Assembly (NCBI RefSeq): GCF_023502235.1
Contig: NZ_JAMFLY010000002.1
Span: 885,667 to 949,666 of the forward strand
DNA: 64,000 bases
Reading direction: 5' to 3'
DNA from: Flagellimonas myxillae
GTDB taxonomy: Bacteria > Bacteroidota > Bacteroidia > Flavobacteriales > Flavobacteriaceae
The number at the start of each line of letters is the position of its first letter. Within the stretch, counting starts at the first letter, position 1. A model generated the notes under the pieces. It saw only the letters and a program-made list of their open reading frames with translations, did not search any database and had not been told where the DNA came from. Shown piece by piece: positions 17,794-25,530 of this stretch. Made by a program: the position numbers and the translations under genes.

Positions 17794-18894
17794 ATGCCAA
17801 TTTTTATGGACAGACATATTGTACCGGGTATTGAAGCCAAGCATGCGGCTCAGGCACATCGTGAGGATTTAAGAATTCAGGATGAATATGGTTGTCGGTG
17901 CATGACCTATTGGGTGGATGAGGATCGGGGAAGTGCCTTTTGCCTGATTGACGCTCCGGACATAGAATCCGTAAAACAAATGCATGACCGTGCCCATGGT
18001 CTCATACCCCATGATATTATTCAGGTCAACAGCAATGTGGTGGAGGCCTTCTTGGGAAGAATTAGCGATCCGGAAGCTTATAAGGACTTGGCGGACCCAG
18101 ACTTAAAGATTTTTAACGACCCCGCTTTTCGCATCATTATGGTTGCAAAAACCCGTGATATCCAACTTTTAAAGCATGGGATTGGTCTTGAGAAGTCAAA
18201 AAAACTGATTTCCCTCTACCATGAAGTCATGCGTCAAGAGCTATTGAACTTTGAGGGAAGACAGGTAGAGACGGAGGATTTTGGATTTGTGGCCTCGTTT
18301 GTGTCGGTTACCCAAGCTGTGAACTGTGCCGTAAGCGTTCAGGAAAAACTCCATTTTGCCGCTGAGCTTTTGGAATTACGTATCGGACTTAATGCAGGAA
18401 TGCCTGTTGATAAGAGCAAGGATTTATTTGGAGACACCGTAAAAATGGCAGATTACTTATGTTGGATGGGCAGCGGGAACCAGATAGTCTTGGCTTCGAT
18501 AATTAAGGAGATATACAAGGGGGATGCAAAATCCCAATATGCAAGCACGCTGTTTAAATGGTTAAAACCTGTAGATGAAAACATACTTCAAATGCTAATG
18601 GATACACTTTCAGGACATTTCCAAAATGCCAAATGGAGCGTAAATGATTTCTGTATCAAAATGTCCATGAGCAAATCCAAACTTTATCGGAAGAGTACGG
18701 AATTGCTGGGTATGTCTCCCAACGAACTTTTAAGGGAATATCGATTGGTAAACGCTTTGGTGTTGCTCCGGACCAATCGCAATATTGCAGAAACGGCCTT
18801 CGATTCAGGATTTAGCAGCCCTTCCTATTTTATCAAGTGTTTTCAAGAACGATTCAATACCTCACCCTTAAATTACCAGAAGGCGCTGTTCTGA
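17794..18894 (+). CDS. Three-domain regulator: DUF4242 + cyclase-like + AraC-type HTH
   Basis: A 366-residue protein without membrane segments. Residues 1-95 (MPIFMDRHIVPG, CRCMTYWVDEDRGSAFCLID, MHDRAHGLIPHDII) match the DUF4242 family, in which a Streptomyces member was described as nickel-binding. Residues 107-250 resemble a class III nucleotide cyclase-type domain (LELRIGLNAGMPVDKSKDLF followed by GDTVKMADYLCWM), but the metal and catalytic residues are not all evident, so a sensory role is more likely than catalysis. Residues 280-366 form an AraC/XylS DNA-binding domain (FDSGFSSPSYFIKCFQERFN). It is probably a transcription factor for the adjacent genes; ligand and targets are unknown. 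It lies 134 bp after ruvB and starts the accessory block. Confidence 0.75.
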   Translation: MPIFMDRHIVPGIEAKHAAQAHREDLRIQDEYGCRCMTYWVDEDRGSAFCLIDAPDIESVKQMHDRAHGLIPHDIIQVNSNVVEAFLGRISDPEAYKDLADPDLKIFNDPAFRIIMVAKTRDIQLLKHGIGLEKSKKLISLYHEVMRQELLNFEGRQVETEDFGFVASFVSVTQAVNCAVSVQEKLHFAAELLELRIGLNAGMPVDKSKDLFGDTVKMADYLCWMGSGNQIVLASIIKEIYKGDAKSQYASTLFKWLKPVDENILQMLMDTLSGHFQNAKWSVNDFCIKMSMSKSKLYRKSTELLGMSPNELLREYRLVNALVLLRTNRNIAETAFDSGFSSPSYFIKCFQERFNTSPLNYQKALF

Positions 18895-18984
18895 AACAAA
18901 TGTGCTATTTTTTGGTGCATTCCTTAAATCTTTGTAGCATGATCTAGGATAGATTTGAAGTATTAATCTTTAAATCATAGTATC

Positions 18985-19371
18985 ATGAAAAAATTGTGTT
19001 TACCCAGTATCACATTTCTTATTATTTTCTTTGTTTCCAATGCCGCTATGGCCCAACAGGAGAAGGCTCCTGCCTTGGAGCAAACCCATCACATGAAAAC
19101 CTTTGTAATTGAAAGGGAGATACCCAATGCTGGGCAATTGACCCAGGAACAATTGCAGGGCATTTCCCAAAAATCATGTTCAGTATTGAAAGAAATGGGT
19201 CCAAAAATCGAATGGTTACATAGTTATGTCACCAATGACAAGGTTTACTGTCTGTACAAAGCAGCAGACATTAAACTAATACAAGAACATGCTTCAAAAG
19301 GAGGGTTTCCGGTTAACTCCGTTCAAGAATTGGCTACCGTCATAAATCCTTCCACGGCGAACCAAGATTAA
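18985..19371 (+). CDS. Exported DUF4242 protein
   Basis: A 128-residue protein: an N-terminal signal peptide (ending NAAMAQ) followed by one DUF4242 domain covering most of the mature part (TFVIEREIPNAGQLTQEQLQ, WLHSYVTNDKVYCLYKA, HASKGGFPVNSV). DUF4242 has a ferredoxin-like alpha+beta fold and may bind metal; function is unproven. The upstream regulator has the same domain type, so the two genes may form a sensor pair for the same ligand. The mature protein should be periplasmic. It lies 90 bp after the regulator with no clear terminator between. Confidence 0.75.
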   Translation: MKKLCLPSITFLIIFFVSNAAMAQQEKAPALEQTHHMKTFVIEREIPNAGQLTQEQLQGISQKSCSVLKEMGPKIEWLHSYVTNDKVYCLYKAADIKLIQEHASKGGFPVNSVQELATVINPSTANQD

Positions 19372-19675
19372 CCCTGGGACTACCCAAATTTACGCTGTCT
19401 TATTGGATGGCGTAGATTGTAGTCCATTTCTGTAATTATCTGATTATCAATTATTTTTGTACCTTTCAGCTAATCCCCATTTTATGGTACTGGTATTTAT
19501 ACGGTTTATTTTACCAATTATAAACCCTTATGGACCATTGGTATAATTCCACACTAAATATCAGAAGGTAAATTGCACTTTTGCGGTGTCCCCCCTTTGG
19601 TAAAAAGGACAATTTTTCATTATTAATCCGTCACGGCAGTACTTCCCCCTAAATGCTTAATAGGATAAATTAGGT
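19372..19675. other. 304-bp intergenic region with a promoter-like element
   Basis: There is no gene here. A -7 type TATTTTTG lies at 19452-19459 on the plus strand without a clear -33 partner. If used it would leave a leader of about 210 bases before the cytochrome gene at 19676. Short GGTA-containing words recur around 19485-19560, with no clear hairpin or terminator. Confidence 0.4.
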
Positions 19676-20740
19676 ATGGGAAGAATTAAAGGGATAGGGA
19701 CAAACTCCTCCTCAAAACAATCTTTGGATACACTTCGCGAAATGCGAAGACTTTGCAAACAGCTTGGACTTTCCTTGCTTGGTATTTTGCTCATCTGCGC
19801 CACGGTTGTGGTCATGGCACTCGATGCCCAAAAGGGTGTTGTCGCTCCTGATGACATCTATTTTATGAGTTATGATGTTCAGCGGCTTGATACAAAAGCC
19901 GGCAACCAGCAAATAAAATTGGGCTATGACATCTTCGTCAATTCCCCAAAATACATCGGTCCAGTACAATCCGACAGTACCAAACAATATGCAGGCAATA
20001 ACCTGGCATGCGCCAATTGCCACCTCGATGCCGGAACAAAACCGTTTGCAGCCCCCCTTATAGGAGTTATTAAAAGATTCCCGCAGTATAGGGGCCGGGA
20101 AGACAAAATGGGCACCATAGAAGAACGAATCAACGGCTGCATGGAACGCAGTATGAATGGACATGTGATGCCGGAAGATAGCGAGGAGATGCGTGCTATG
20201 ATCGCTTACCTCGAATGGCTCGGACGGTATACACCTTCCAATGGTAAAATTGGCGGACAGGGCTTTCTAAAAATCGAAATTCCGGATAGGGCGGTGGATT
20301 TGCAACACGGAAAACAAGTGTTCCAGCTGCATTGTGTCCTCTGCCATGGCGAGGATGGACAGGGCCAGAAACAATTGGATGGAAGTCGGTATACGTACCC
20401 GCCACTTTGGGGCCAAGACTCCTATAACAACGGAGCGGGCATGACGCGTGTTATCACGGCAGCCAATTTTATCAAGGGCAATATGCCTTTTGGTACCACT
20501 TACGATAATCCGGTACTTACCGACGAGGAAGCCTATGATGTTGCCGGTTACATCAACCAAAAATTGAGACCGACCAAACCCAATCGCGAGGTGGATTTTC
20601 CAAACCTTGCCAAAAAACCGGTATCGACCCCCTACGGACCCTATGCGGATCCCTTTTCAATGGAACAGCACCAGAAGGGACCTTTTCAACCTATTATGGA
20701 ATACTACAAAAAAGAGTTTAACCTTAATAAATCAAAATAA
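19676..20740 (+). CDS. Diheme cytochrome c, TsdA-like (putative thiosulfate dehydrogenase)
   Basis: A 354-residue protein with an N-terminal membrane anchor/signal (LLGILLICATVVVMAL) and two cytochrome c domains: CANCH at 112-116 and CVLCH at 220-224. TsdA enzymes oxidise thiosulfate to tetrathionate or reduce tetrathionate, and use an axial Cys on heme 1. Here C155 sits in INGCMERSMNG, matching that motif. M270 in KGNMPFG suits a distal ligand of heme 2. The call as a thiosulfate/tetrathionate enzyme is family inference; it could be another SoxA-like cytochrome. It is followed 6 bp later by a Tat-exported DsrE-fold gene, which supports sulfur chemistry. Confidence 0.75.
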   Translation: MGRIKGIGTNSSSKQSLDTLREMRRLCKQLGLSLLGILLICATVVVMALDAQKGVVAPDDIYFMSYDVQRLDTKAGNQQIKLGYDIFVNSPKYIGPVQSDSTKQYAGNNLACANCHLDAGTKPFAAPLIGVIKRFPQYRGREDKMGTIEERINGCMERSMNGHVMPEDSEEMRAMIAYLEWLGRYTPSNGKIGGQGFLKIEIPDRAVDLQHGKQVFQLHCVLCHGEDGQGQKQLDGSRYTYPPLWGQDSYNNGAGMTRVITAANFIKGNMPFGTTYDNPVLTDEEAYDVAGYINQKLRPTKPNREVDFPNLAKKPVSTPYGPYADPFSMEQHQKGPFQPIMEYYKKEFNLNKSK

Positions 20741-20746
20741 ACAACA

Positions 20747-21424
20747 ATGGAAACTAAAAATTCAACAACACGAAGAAAATTTATGGGCGCCCTGATGCTG
20801 GGGGCAACTGCCAGTACTTTGCCCATTCTAACCAATCCCGCCTATGCCGCAATGACGGATTTTACAGAGGGTGAAATGGGCGACGCCGAAGCTTGGTTCG
20901 ACAAGATCAAGGGGTCACACCGGATTGTTTACGATGGGTCGTATCCCCATAAGGGATTTCCCATTATTTGGAACTGGGCCTTTTACCATTCCAACAACGA
21001 AACGGGCTCAGCAGATGATGATATCACTGCGATGACCGTACTGCGCCATGATGCAATCCCGATTGCGCTACATGACGACTTGTGGAAAAAGTACAACTTG
21101 GGCGAAATGTTCCATGTGAAGAAAGCAGATGGCACAGTATATAACCGAAATCCTTGGTACGAACCCCAAGAAGGGGATTTTCCGTTACCGGTAATCCAAG
21201 GAATAAAAGATATGATTGGTAGGGGAGCAATGTTCTGCGTATGCAACTTGGCCATATCTGTGTATAGCAATTTTGCGGCACAGGCCATGGGATTGGATCC
21301 CAAAGCAACATACGACGAATGGGTAGCCGCGGTGTTACCGGATATTAAAATAGTTCCTTCAGGGGTGTGGGCTTTGGGCCGTGCCCAGCAAAAAGGATGT
21401 GGGTACATATTCGCAGGAGAATAA
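20747..21424 (+). CDS. Tat-exported DsrE-fold protein
   Basis: A 225-residue protein with a twin-arginine signal (TTRRKFMGALMLG, cleavage near AYAAM). The mature domain resembles the DsrE/DsrF fold: a Rossmann-like pattern with VLRHDAIPIALHDDLWKKYN, a central MFCVCNLAISVYS and a C-terminal VPSGVWALGRAQQKGCGYI. DsrE-type proteins act in sulfur transfer through cysteine; two Cys lie in FCVCN. Tat export suggests folding before transport, possibly with a bound ligand. Exact role unknown. The gene sits 6 bp after the TsdA-like cytochrome and 12 bp before another exported DsrE-like gene, so the three probably form one transcript. Confidence 0.68.
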   Translation: METKNSTTRRKFMGALMLGATASTLPILTNPAYAAMTDFTEGEMGDAEAWFDKIKGSHRIVYDGSYPHKGFPIIWNWAFYHSNNETGSADDDITAMTVLRHDAIPIALHDDLWKKYNLGEMFHVKKADGTVYNRNPWYEPQEGDFPLPVIQGIKDMIGRGAMFCVCNLAISVYSNFAAQAMGLDPKATYDEWVAAVLPDIKIVPSGVWALGRAQQKGCGYIFAGE

Positions 21425-21436
21425 AAGAAAAGCATC

Positions 21437-21850
21437 ATGAAAAAAGTAATTATAGCAGCTTTGGCCCTGTGTTTGTCCATTGCGGTTCAGGCGCAGGAAG
21501 AGCCCATCAAAATAGTTTTTGATGTGACCAGCGAAAACCCTGAGGTCCATAAATCGGCAGCCCGCCACCTCAAATTGATGTCGGAGTCTTACCCAGATTC
21601 GGAATTTGAAATGGTAATATATAGCGGAGCCTACAAGATGGTGGACAAGAATACTTCGGTTGCAAGGGAGACCTTGGAAGAGGTGGTAAAAAAGGACAAT
21701 GTATCCGTGGTGGTCTGCTCCTTCACCCTAAAACGGCAAGAAAAGACCGTCGAGGACCTTATTCCTGGAATCACGACCGTTCCCGATGGTATTTATGAAA
21801 TTGTAATGAGACAAAAACAAGGGTGGGGTTATATCAAGGAGGTGAAATAG
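21437..21850 (+). CDS. Secreted DsrE-family protein
   Basis: A 137-residue protein with a Sec signal peptide (ending IAVQAQ) and a mature domain with DsrE-like layout: KIVFDVTSENPEVHK, FEMVIYSGAYKMV, VSVVVCSFTLKRQ and ITTVPDGIYEIVMRQKQGWG. The cysteine in VVCSF is at the position expected in this fold. Periplasmic DsrE-like proteins are found near thiosulfate and sulfide oxidation genes; the function here is unproven. It ends the three-gene run and is followed by a bidirectional terminator at 21878-21905. Confidence 0.72.
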   Translation: MKKVIIAALALCLSIAVQAQEEPIKIVFDVTSENPEVHKSAARHLKLMSESYPDSEFEMVIYSGAYKMVDKNTSVARETLEEVVKKDNVSVVVCSFTLKRQEKTVEDLIPGITTVPDGIYEIVMRQKQGWGYIKEVK

Positions 21851-21877
21851 GACCCACGAGCAGTTTCAATTAAAAAA

Positions 21878-21905
21878 GACCAGGGCCTTGTGTCCTGGTT
21901 TTTAT
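21878..21905. terminator. Bidirectional terminator between the DsrE gene and the TetR gene
   Basis: ACCAGG (21879-21884) pairs with CCTGGT (21894-21899) around a 9-base loop. An A-tract precedes and a T-rich tract follows, so the hairpin can stop transcripts from both sides. The rightward T-tract overlaps the stop codon of the convergent TetR gene. Confidence 0.8.
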
Positions 21906-22492
21906 TTTGAATGATAGCCCTTAAGTATCATTTCCATACCCCATTGTAAAGCGGCCCGGGTCTGGGCATCGTTAAGGCCGCATACATCCTTGCTGGCAAT
22001 AACCGATTCAATTCCCATAAACAAAACACAAATACTAATGAATTTTTCTTTCTGCTTTACATCCAGTTTGGGCTCTTTTTGGGCAAATATCTTACGTAAA
22101 ACGGCTTCCCGGTTTTGACCCCGTTTCAATTTTGGGTCAGTTAAGGTAAGTACGGAACCCAAAAATTTTCGGGATGTATTTTCATTGTCAAGAATAAATT
22201 GCAAATACGCCTTTTGAATCCCCAAAATAGCCTCATCGAAGCTTTTGTCCTTAAATCTTTCCAGCAAAATGTCGGTATTGGGAACGTTGAGTTGCAGGAC
22301 CAACTCCATGGAAAGGGAATCAATGCTGGAATAATATCGGTATATCGTTGCACGAGATATTTGGGCTTTTTCGGCCACATTGTCCATGGTAATGGAAGTC
22401 CCTTCCTGTATCAATTGGTTGGCGGCATTCAAAATTCGATTTCGGGTCTCTTGCTTTTGTTTGTGCCTTCCGGTTTGCAAATGATCATTCAT
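21902..22492 (-). CDS. TetR/AcrR family transcriptional regulator
   Basis: A 196-residue one-domain repressor. The N-terminal TetR helix-turn-helix is clear (TRNRILNAANQLIQEG, ITMDNVAEKAQISRATIYRY). The all-helical C-terminal ligand domain is unassignable. The gene is divergent from a cupin gene, and the 72-bp space between the starts contains two near-identical copies of a 23-bp element plus a central palindrome (see 22492-22567), which points to autoregulation and control of the cupin gene. The ATG at 22492 overlaps the first element, and the predicted transcript would be almost leaderless. Confidence 0.88.
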   Translation of the reverse strand: MNDHLQTGRHKQKQETRNRILNAANQLIQEGTSITMDNVAEKAQISRATIYRYYSSIDSLSMELVLQLNVPNTDILLERFKDKSFDEAILGIQKAYLQFILDNENTSRKFLGSVLTLTDPKLKRGQNREAVLRKIFAQKEPKLDVKQKEKFISICVLFMGIESVIASKDVCGLNDAQTRAALQWGMEMILKGYHSK

Positions 22493-22567
22493 GAGACAAA
22501 TGTCTAATAAAATTTTGATATCAAAAAATTAATCCCTACTATTGTGAGACAAAAATCTCATAAAATG
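22492..22567. promoter_or_regulatory. Divergent promoter/operator of the TetR-cupin pair
   Basis: Two direct copies of a 23-bp element lie at 22492-22514 and 22545-22567. They agree at 19 of 23 positions (shared TGAGACAAA, then TCT, then ATAAAAT) and are exactly 53 bp apart. Each contains an inverted repeat (AGACA/TGTCT; TGAGA/TCTCA). Between them TTTTGATATCAAAA (22513-22526) is a perfect palindrome that supplies a -33 TTTG to both strands. Rightward it pairs with TACTATTG (22537-22544, 19 bp away), leftward with GACATTTG (22497-22504, 17 bp away). The elements are likely TetR operators overlapping both start regions. Confidence 0.65.
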
Positions 22568-23008
22568 AAAAAATCAGCCAAATGGGTGTTGGGGCATAAG
22601 GTGTCTCTACATCCTACTTCTGGGAACTATGATCTTGTGTTTTGTGAAACTCCTCCCGGGGCACAAGGACCACCGCCCCATATTCATTCAAACTATGAGG
22701 AATCTTTTTTGATTGTGGAAGGGCAAATGGAGTTTATGGTGGACGGTACAATTATTACGCGTTCCGCCGGAGAATCGATTGACGTTCCCGCGGGAACCTT
22801 GCATACCTTCAATAACAAGACGGACAAAGCTTGTTCGTGGATCAACATCCATAGCCCGAAGGGATTCGCCCAATTTTTTGAAACTTTTGGCGTTCCAGAA
22901 AACGAGGAACATGCGATTAAAAAATCCGTGCAGCCGGAAGTAATCCAAAAAGTACTCCAGACCGCAGCCAATTTTGACATGCTAATTCCCGCACCCGCCA
23001 AGGAATGA
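22565..23008 (+). CDS. Cupin-domain protein
   Basis: A 147-residue single-domain cupin. Metal-binding motif 1 is visible (PPPHIHSNYEESFLIVEG, with two His and a Glu) and motif 2 as PAGTLHTFNN. Cupins of this size may be dioxygenases, isomerases or binding proteins; the substrate cannot be told. A GTG at 22544 would extend the frame by seven codons, but it falls on the last base of the predicted -7 element, so the ATG at 22565 is chosen. The divergent TetR gene is the likely regulator. Confidence 0.8.
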   Translation: MKKSAKWVLGHKVSLHPTSGNYDLVFCETPPGAQGPPPHIHSNYEESFLIVEGQMEFMVDGTIITRSAGESIDVPAGTLHTFNNKTDKACSWINIHSPKGFAQFFETFGVPENEEHAIKKSVQPEVIQKVLQTAANFDMLIPAPAKE

Positions 23009-23061
23009 TATAAAGCGTTTTGTATCTTGGTGTTTTGTTGCAAAGTACCAAGCACCCGCTT

Positions 23062-23982
23062 TTGAATTCCAAGCAATCATACACGGAATTGATCAAGACC
23101 GAAGCCAAGCGCCTCGGTTTTTTATCTTGTGGCATTTCCAAAGCCGACTTTTTGGAAGAAGAGGCCCCCAGATTGGAAAAATGGCTCAATCAGGGGATGC
23201 ATGGGGAAATGGGCTATATGGAAAACCATTTCGACAAACGGTTGGATCCCACAAAACTGGTAGAAGGCTCCAAATCGGTTATCTCCCTTTTGTTGAATTA
23301 TTATCCCGCGGAAACTCAGAATCCGGAGGCTCCCAAAATCTCAAAATATGCCTATGGCATGGATTATCACTTTGTGATAAAGGATAAGCTCAAAGCCTTG
23401 TTGCATTTTATCCAAGAAGAAATTGGGGATGTCCATGGCCGCGCCTTTGTGGATTCGGCCCCGGTTTTGGATAAGGCCTGGGCCGCCAAGAGTGGTTTGG
23501 GATGGATTGGAAAGCATAGCAATCTTTTGACCCAGCAAGTTGGCTCCTTCTATTTTATTGCCGAATTGATTTTGGACTTGGAACTGGAGTACGATGCCCC
23601 TACCACAGACCATTGCGGATCCTGTACGGCCTGTATTGATGCCTGCCCCACGGAAGCCATTGTGGAACCCTATGTGGTGGATGGCAGCAAGTGCATTTCC
23701 TATTTTACCATAGAGCTTAAAAATGAGATACCCACGGATTTCAAGGGCAAGTTTGATGAGTGGATGTTTGGCTGTGATGTATGTCAGGATGTATGTCCTT
23801 GGAACCGCTTTTCCAAGCCCCATCAAGAGCCTTTGTTCAACCCACATCCCGATTTGTTGTCCATGACCAAAAAGGATTGGGAGGAAATTACCGAGGAGGT
23901 TTTTAGGGAAGTATTCAGAAAATCGGCGGTAAAACGCACTAAGTTTCAGGGTCTTCAGCGCAACATTGAGTTTTTGAAATAG
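23062..23982 (+). CDS. queG: Epoxyqueuosine reductase QueG
   Basis: QueG performs the last step of queuosine synthesis in tRNA, reducing epoxyqueuosine with cobalamin and two [4Fe-4S] clusters. The 306-residue protein has the N-terminal DUF1730 region ([13 protein letters not shown]), the cobalamin-domain phrase [20 protein letters not shown] and ferredoxin cysteines [12 protein letters not shown] and [10 protein letters not shown]. There is no ATG in the N-terminal region; the TTG at 23062 (giving [20 protein letters not shown]) is chosen because it places the family N-terminus correctly. An earlier TTG at 23020 would add 14 atypical residues. It is the first core gene after the accessory block. 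Confidence 0.93.
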   Translation: MNSKQSYTELIKTEAKRLGFLSCGISKADFLEEEAPRLEKWLNQGMHGEMGYMENHFDKRLDPTKLVEGSKSVISLLLNYYPAETQNPEAPKISKYAYGMDYHFVIKDKLKALLHFIQEEIGDVHGRAFVDSAPVLDKAWAAKSGLGWIGKHSNLLTQQVGSFYFIAELILDLELEYDAPTTDHCGSCTACIDACPTEAIVEPYVVDGSKCISYFTIELKNEIPTDFKGKFDEWMFGCDVCQDVCPWNRFSKPHQEPLFNPHPDLLSMTKKDWEEITEEVFREVFRKSAVKRTKFQGLQRNIEFLK

Positions 23983-24121
23983 GGAATTCCAAAATTTCAA
24001 ACGTTTTCGTTCCTAAATTTTCAATTTTACCCTCGCTATTTTGCCAATCAACTATGGAAAGTGCTATATTCATGGAATTGAACAAGCAGGTAAACACCTA
24101 TTGAAATAAATCTTTTCAGGT

Positions 24122-25423
24122 ATGGGCACGATTACAAAACCCCGATTGAGTTTTTGGCAGATATGGAATATGAATGTTGGATTTCTAGGGATCCAATATA
24201 GTTTTGGTCTTCAACAAACGGCAATCAATCCCATTTTCCTTTTTTTGGGTGCTGCGGAGGAAATGTTGCCCATTCTTAATATTGCAGGTCCAGTAACTGG
24301 TTTGATTGTGCAACCGATAATAGGTGCAATTTCCGATAAAACCTGGTCTCCGAGATGGGGTAGAAGAAAGCCCTTTTTTCTCATTGGGGCAATAATGGGT
24401 AGTTTGTGTCTGTTTGCCTTCCCATTAAGTCCTGCACTATGGTTTGCTGTTGGTTTGCTCTGGATTCTGGATGTGGGCAATAATATGGCCATGGAACCCT
24501 ACCGTGCATTTGTTGGGGATAAATTGCCCGATAGCCAATTGAGCATTGGGTACCAGATGCAGAGTTTGTTTGTTGGCGCGGGGATTTTACTGGCAAATGC
24601 CTCCATTTTTGTATTTCAATCTTGGTTTGGAGGAGGAGAAGAAACTTCAGGGTCTATTCCTACTTGGTTGTATTATTCGTTTTTTATTGGTTCTTTTCTA
24701 TCCATTGCTACCATCTTATGGTCTGTTTTAAAAACCCCGGAAATACCTCCCTCAGAAGAAGAGTTAAACGAAATAAACCGGCATAAGGGGCTTCCATTTA
24801 TTGAACGGTTCAAAATGCCATTTAAGGAAATTAGTGAGGCCGTGAAGGATATGCCGAAATTTATGTGGCGACTTTCCGCAGTATACCTTTTTCAATGGTA
24901 TGCCCTATTTGTTTATTGGCAATTTATAACACCATTGTTCAGGGCCACCATGGGCTACGATACTTCCCAGGCGGCAGCACAGGCGGCTAAAATGAGTACA
25001 ACTTATAATGTTGTGACAGCAGTGGTGGCACTTATTTTGGTCCCTTTGACCGTAAAATATGGGGGCAAGAAAATTTATGCCATCAGTTTAGTGGGAACCG
25101 GACTAGCGCTTTTTGCCATTCCAAATATAACAGACCCAGTCACGGTACTCTTCCCAATGATACTGTTTGGAATTGGATGGGCGGCCATGATGGGGATTCC
25201 CTATAGCATGGTTTCCAAAATAGTTCCACAGGAACGAAGAGGGGTTTATATGGGCATACTGAACATGATGATCGTAATCCCAATGGGAATACAGACCTTG
25301 AGCTTTGGCCCCATTTTTAAAAATTTATTGGGCGCAAATTCAGTGAACGCCATGCTATTTGCTGGAACTTGTTTCATAATTGCAGCCATATTGGCAATGC
25401 GTCTCAACGTCAAGAAGGACTAA
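24122..25423 (+). CDS. SLC45-type MFS sugar transporter
   Basis: A 433-residue integral membrane protein with about twelve hydrophobic segments. The opening LSFWQIWNMNVGFLGIQYSF, the loop ISDKTWSPRWGRRKPFFLIG between helices 2 and 3 and NNMAMEPYRAFVGD are typical of the GPH/SLC45 branch, whose members take up sucrose, maltose or related sugars with protons. No glycoside hydrolase or SusCD gene lies nearby, so the substrate is unknown. It sits alone between queG and maeB, with 139 bp upstream holding no clear promoter. Confidence 0.85.
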   Translation: MGTITKPRLSFWQIWNMNVGFLGIQYSFGLQQTAINPIFLFLGAAEEMLPILNIAGPVTGLIVQPIIGAISDKTWSPRWGRRKPFFLIGAIMGSLCLFAFPLSPALWFAVGLLWILDVGNNMAMEPYRAFVGDKLPDSQLSIGYQMQSLFVGAGILLANASIFVFQSWFGGGEETSGSIPTWLYYSFFIGSFLSIATILWSVLKTPEIPPSEEELNEINRHKGLPFIERFKMPFKEISEAVKDMPKFMWRLSAVYLFQWYALFVYWQFITPLFRATMGYDTSQAAAQAAKMSTTYNVVTAVVALILVPLTVKYGGKKIYAISLVGTGLALFAIPNITDPVTVLFPMILFGIGWAAMMGIPYSMVSKIVPQERRGVYMGILNMMIVIPMGIQTLSFGPIFKNLLGANSVNAMLFAGTCFIIAAILAMRLNVKKD

Positions 25424-25530
25424 GTTTTTTCAAGAAACCGCTGCCGCAATTCACCCACAGGGAAAAGGAGGCCTATTTTATATAGGTTTTCTGATGGAAT
25501 GCCATAAATTTACCCCTTCAAACTTTAGGT

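Noticed and set aside
17660..23061. Prophage or insertion-sequence island
   Set aside because: No integrase, transposase, terminal repeats or tRNA were seen; any transfer must have been by recombination and remains inference.
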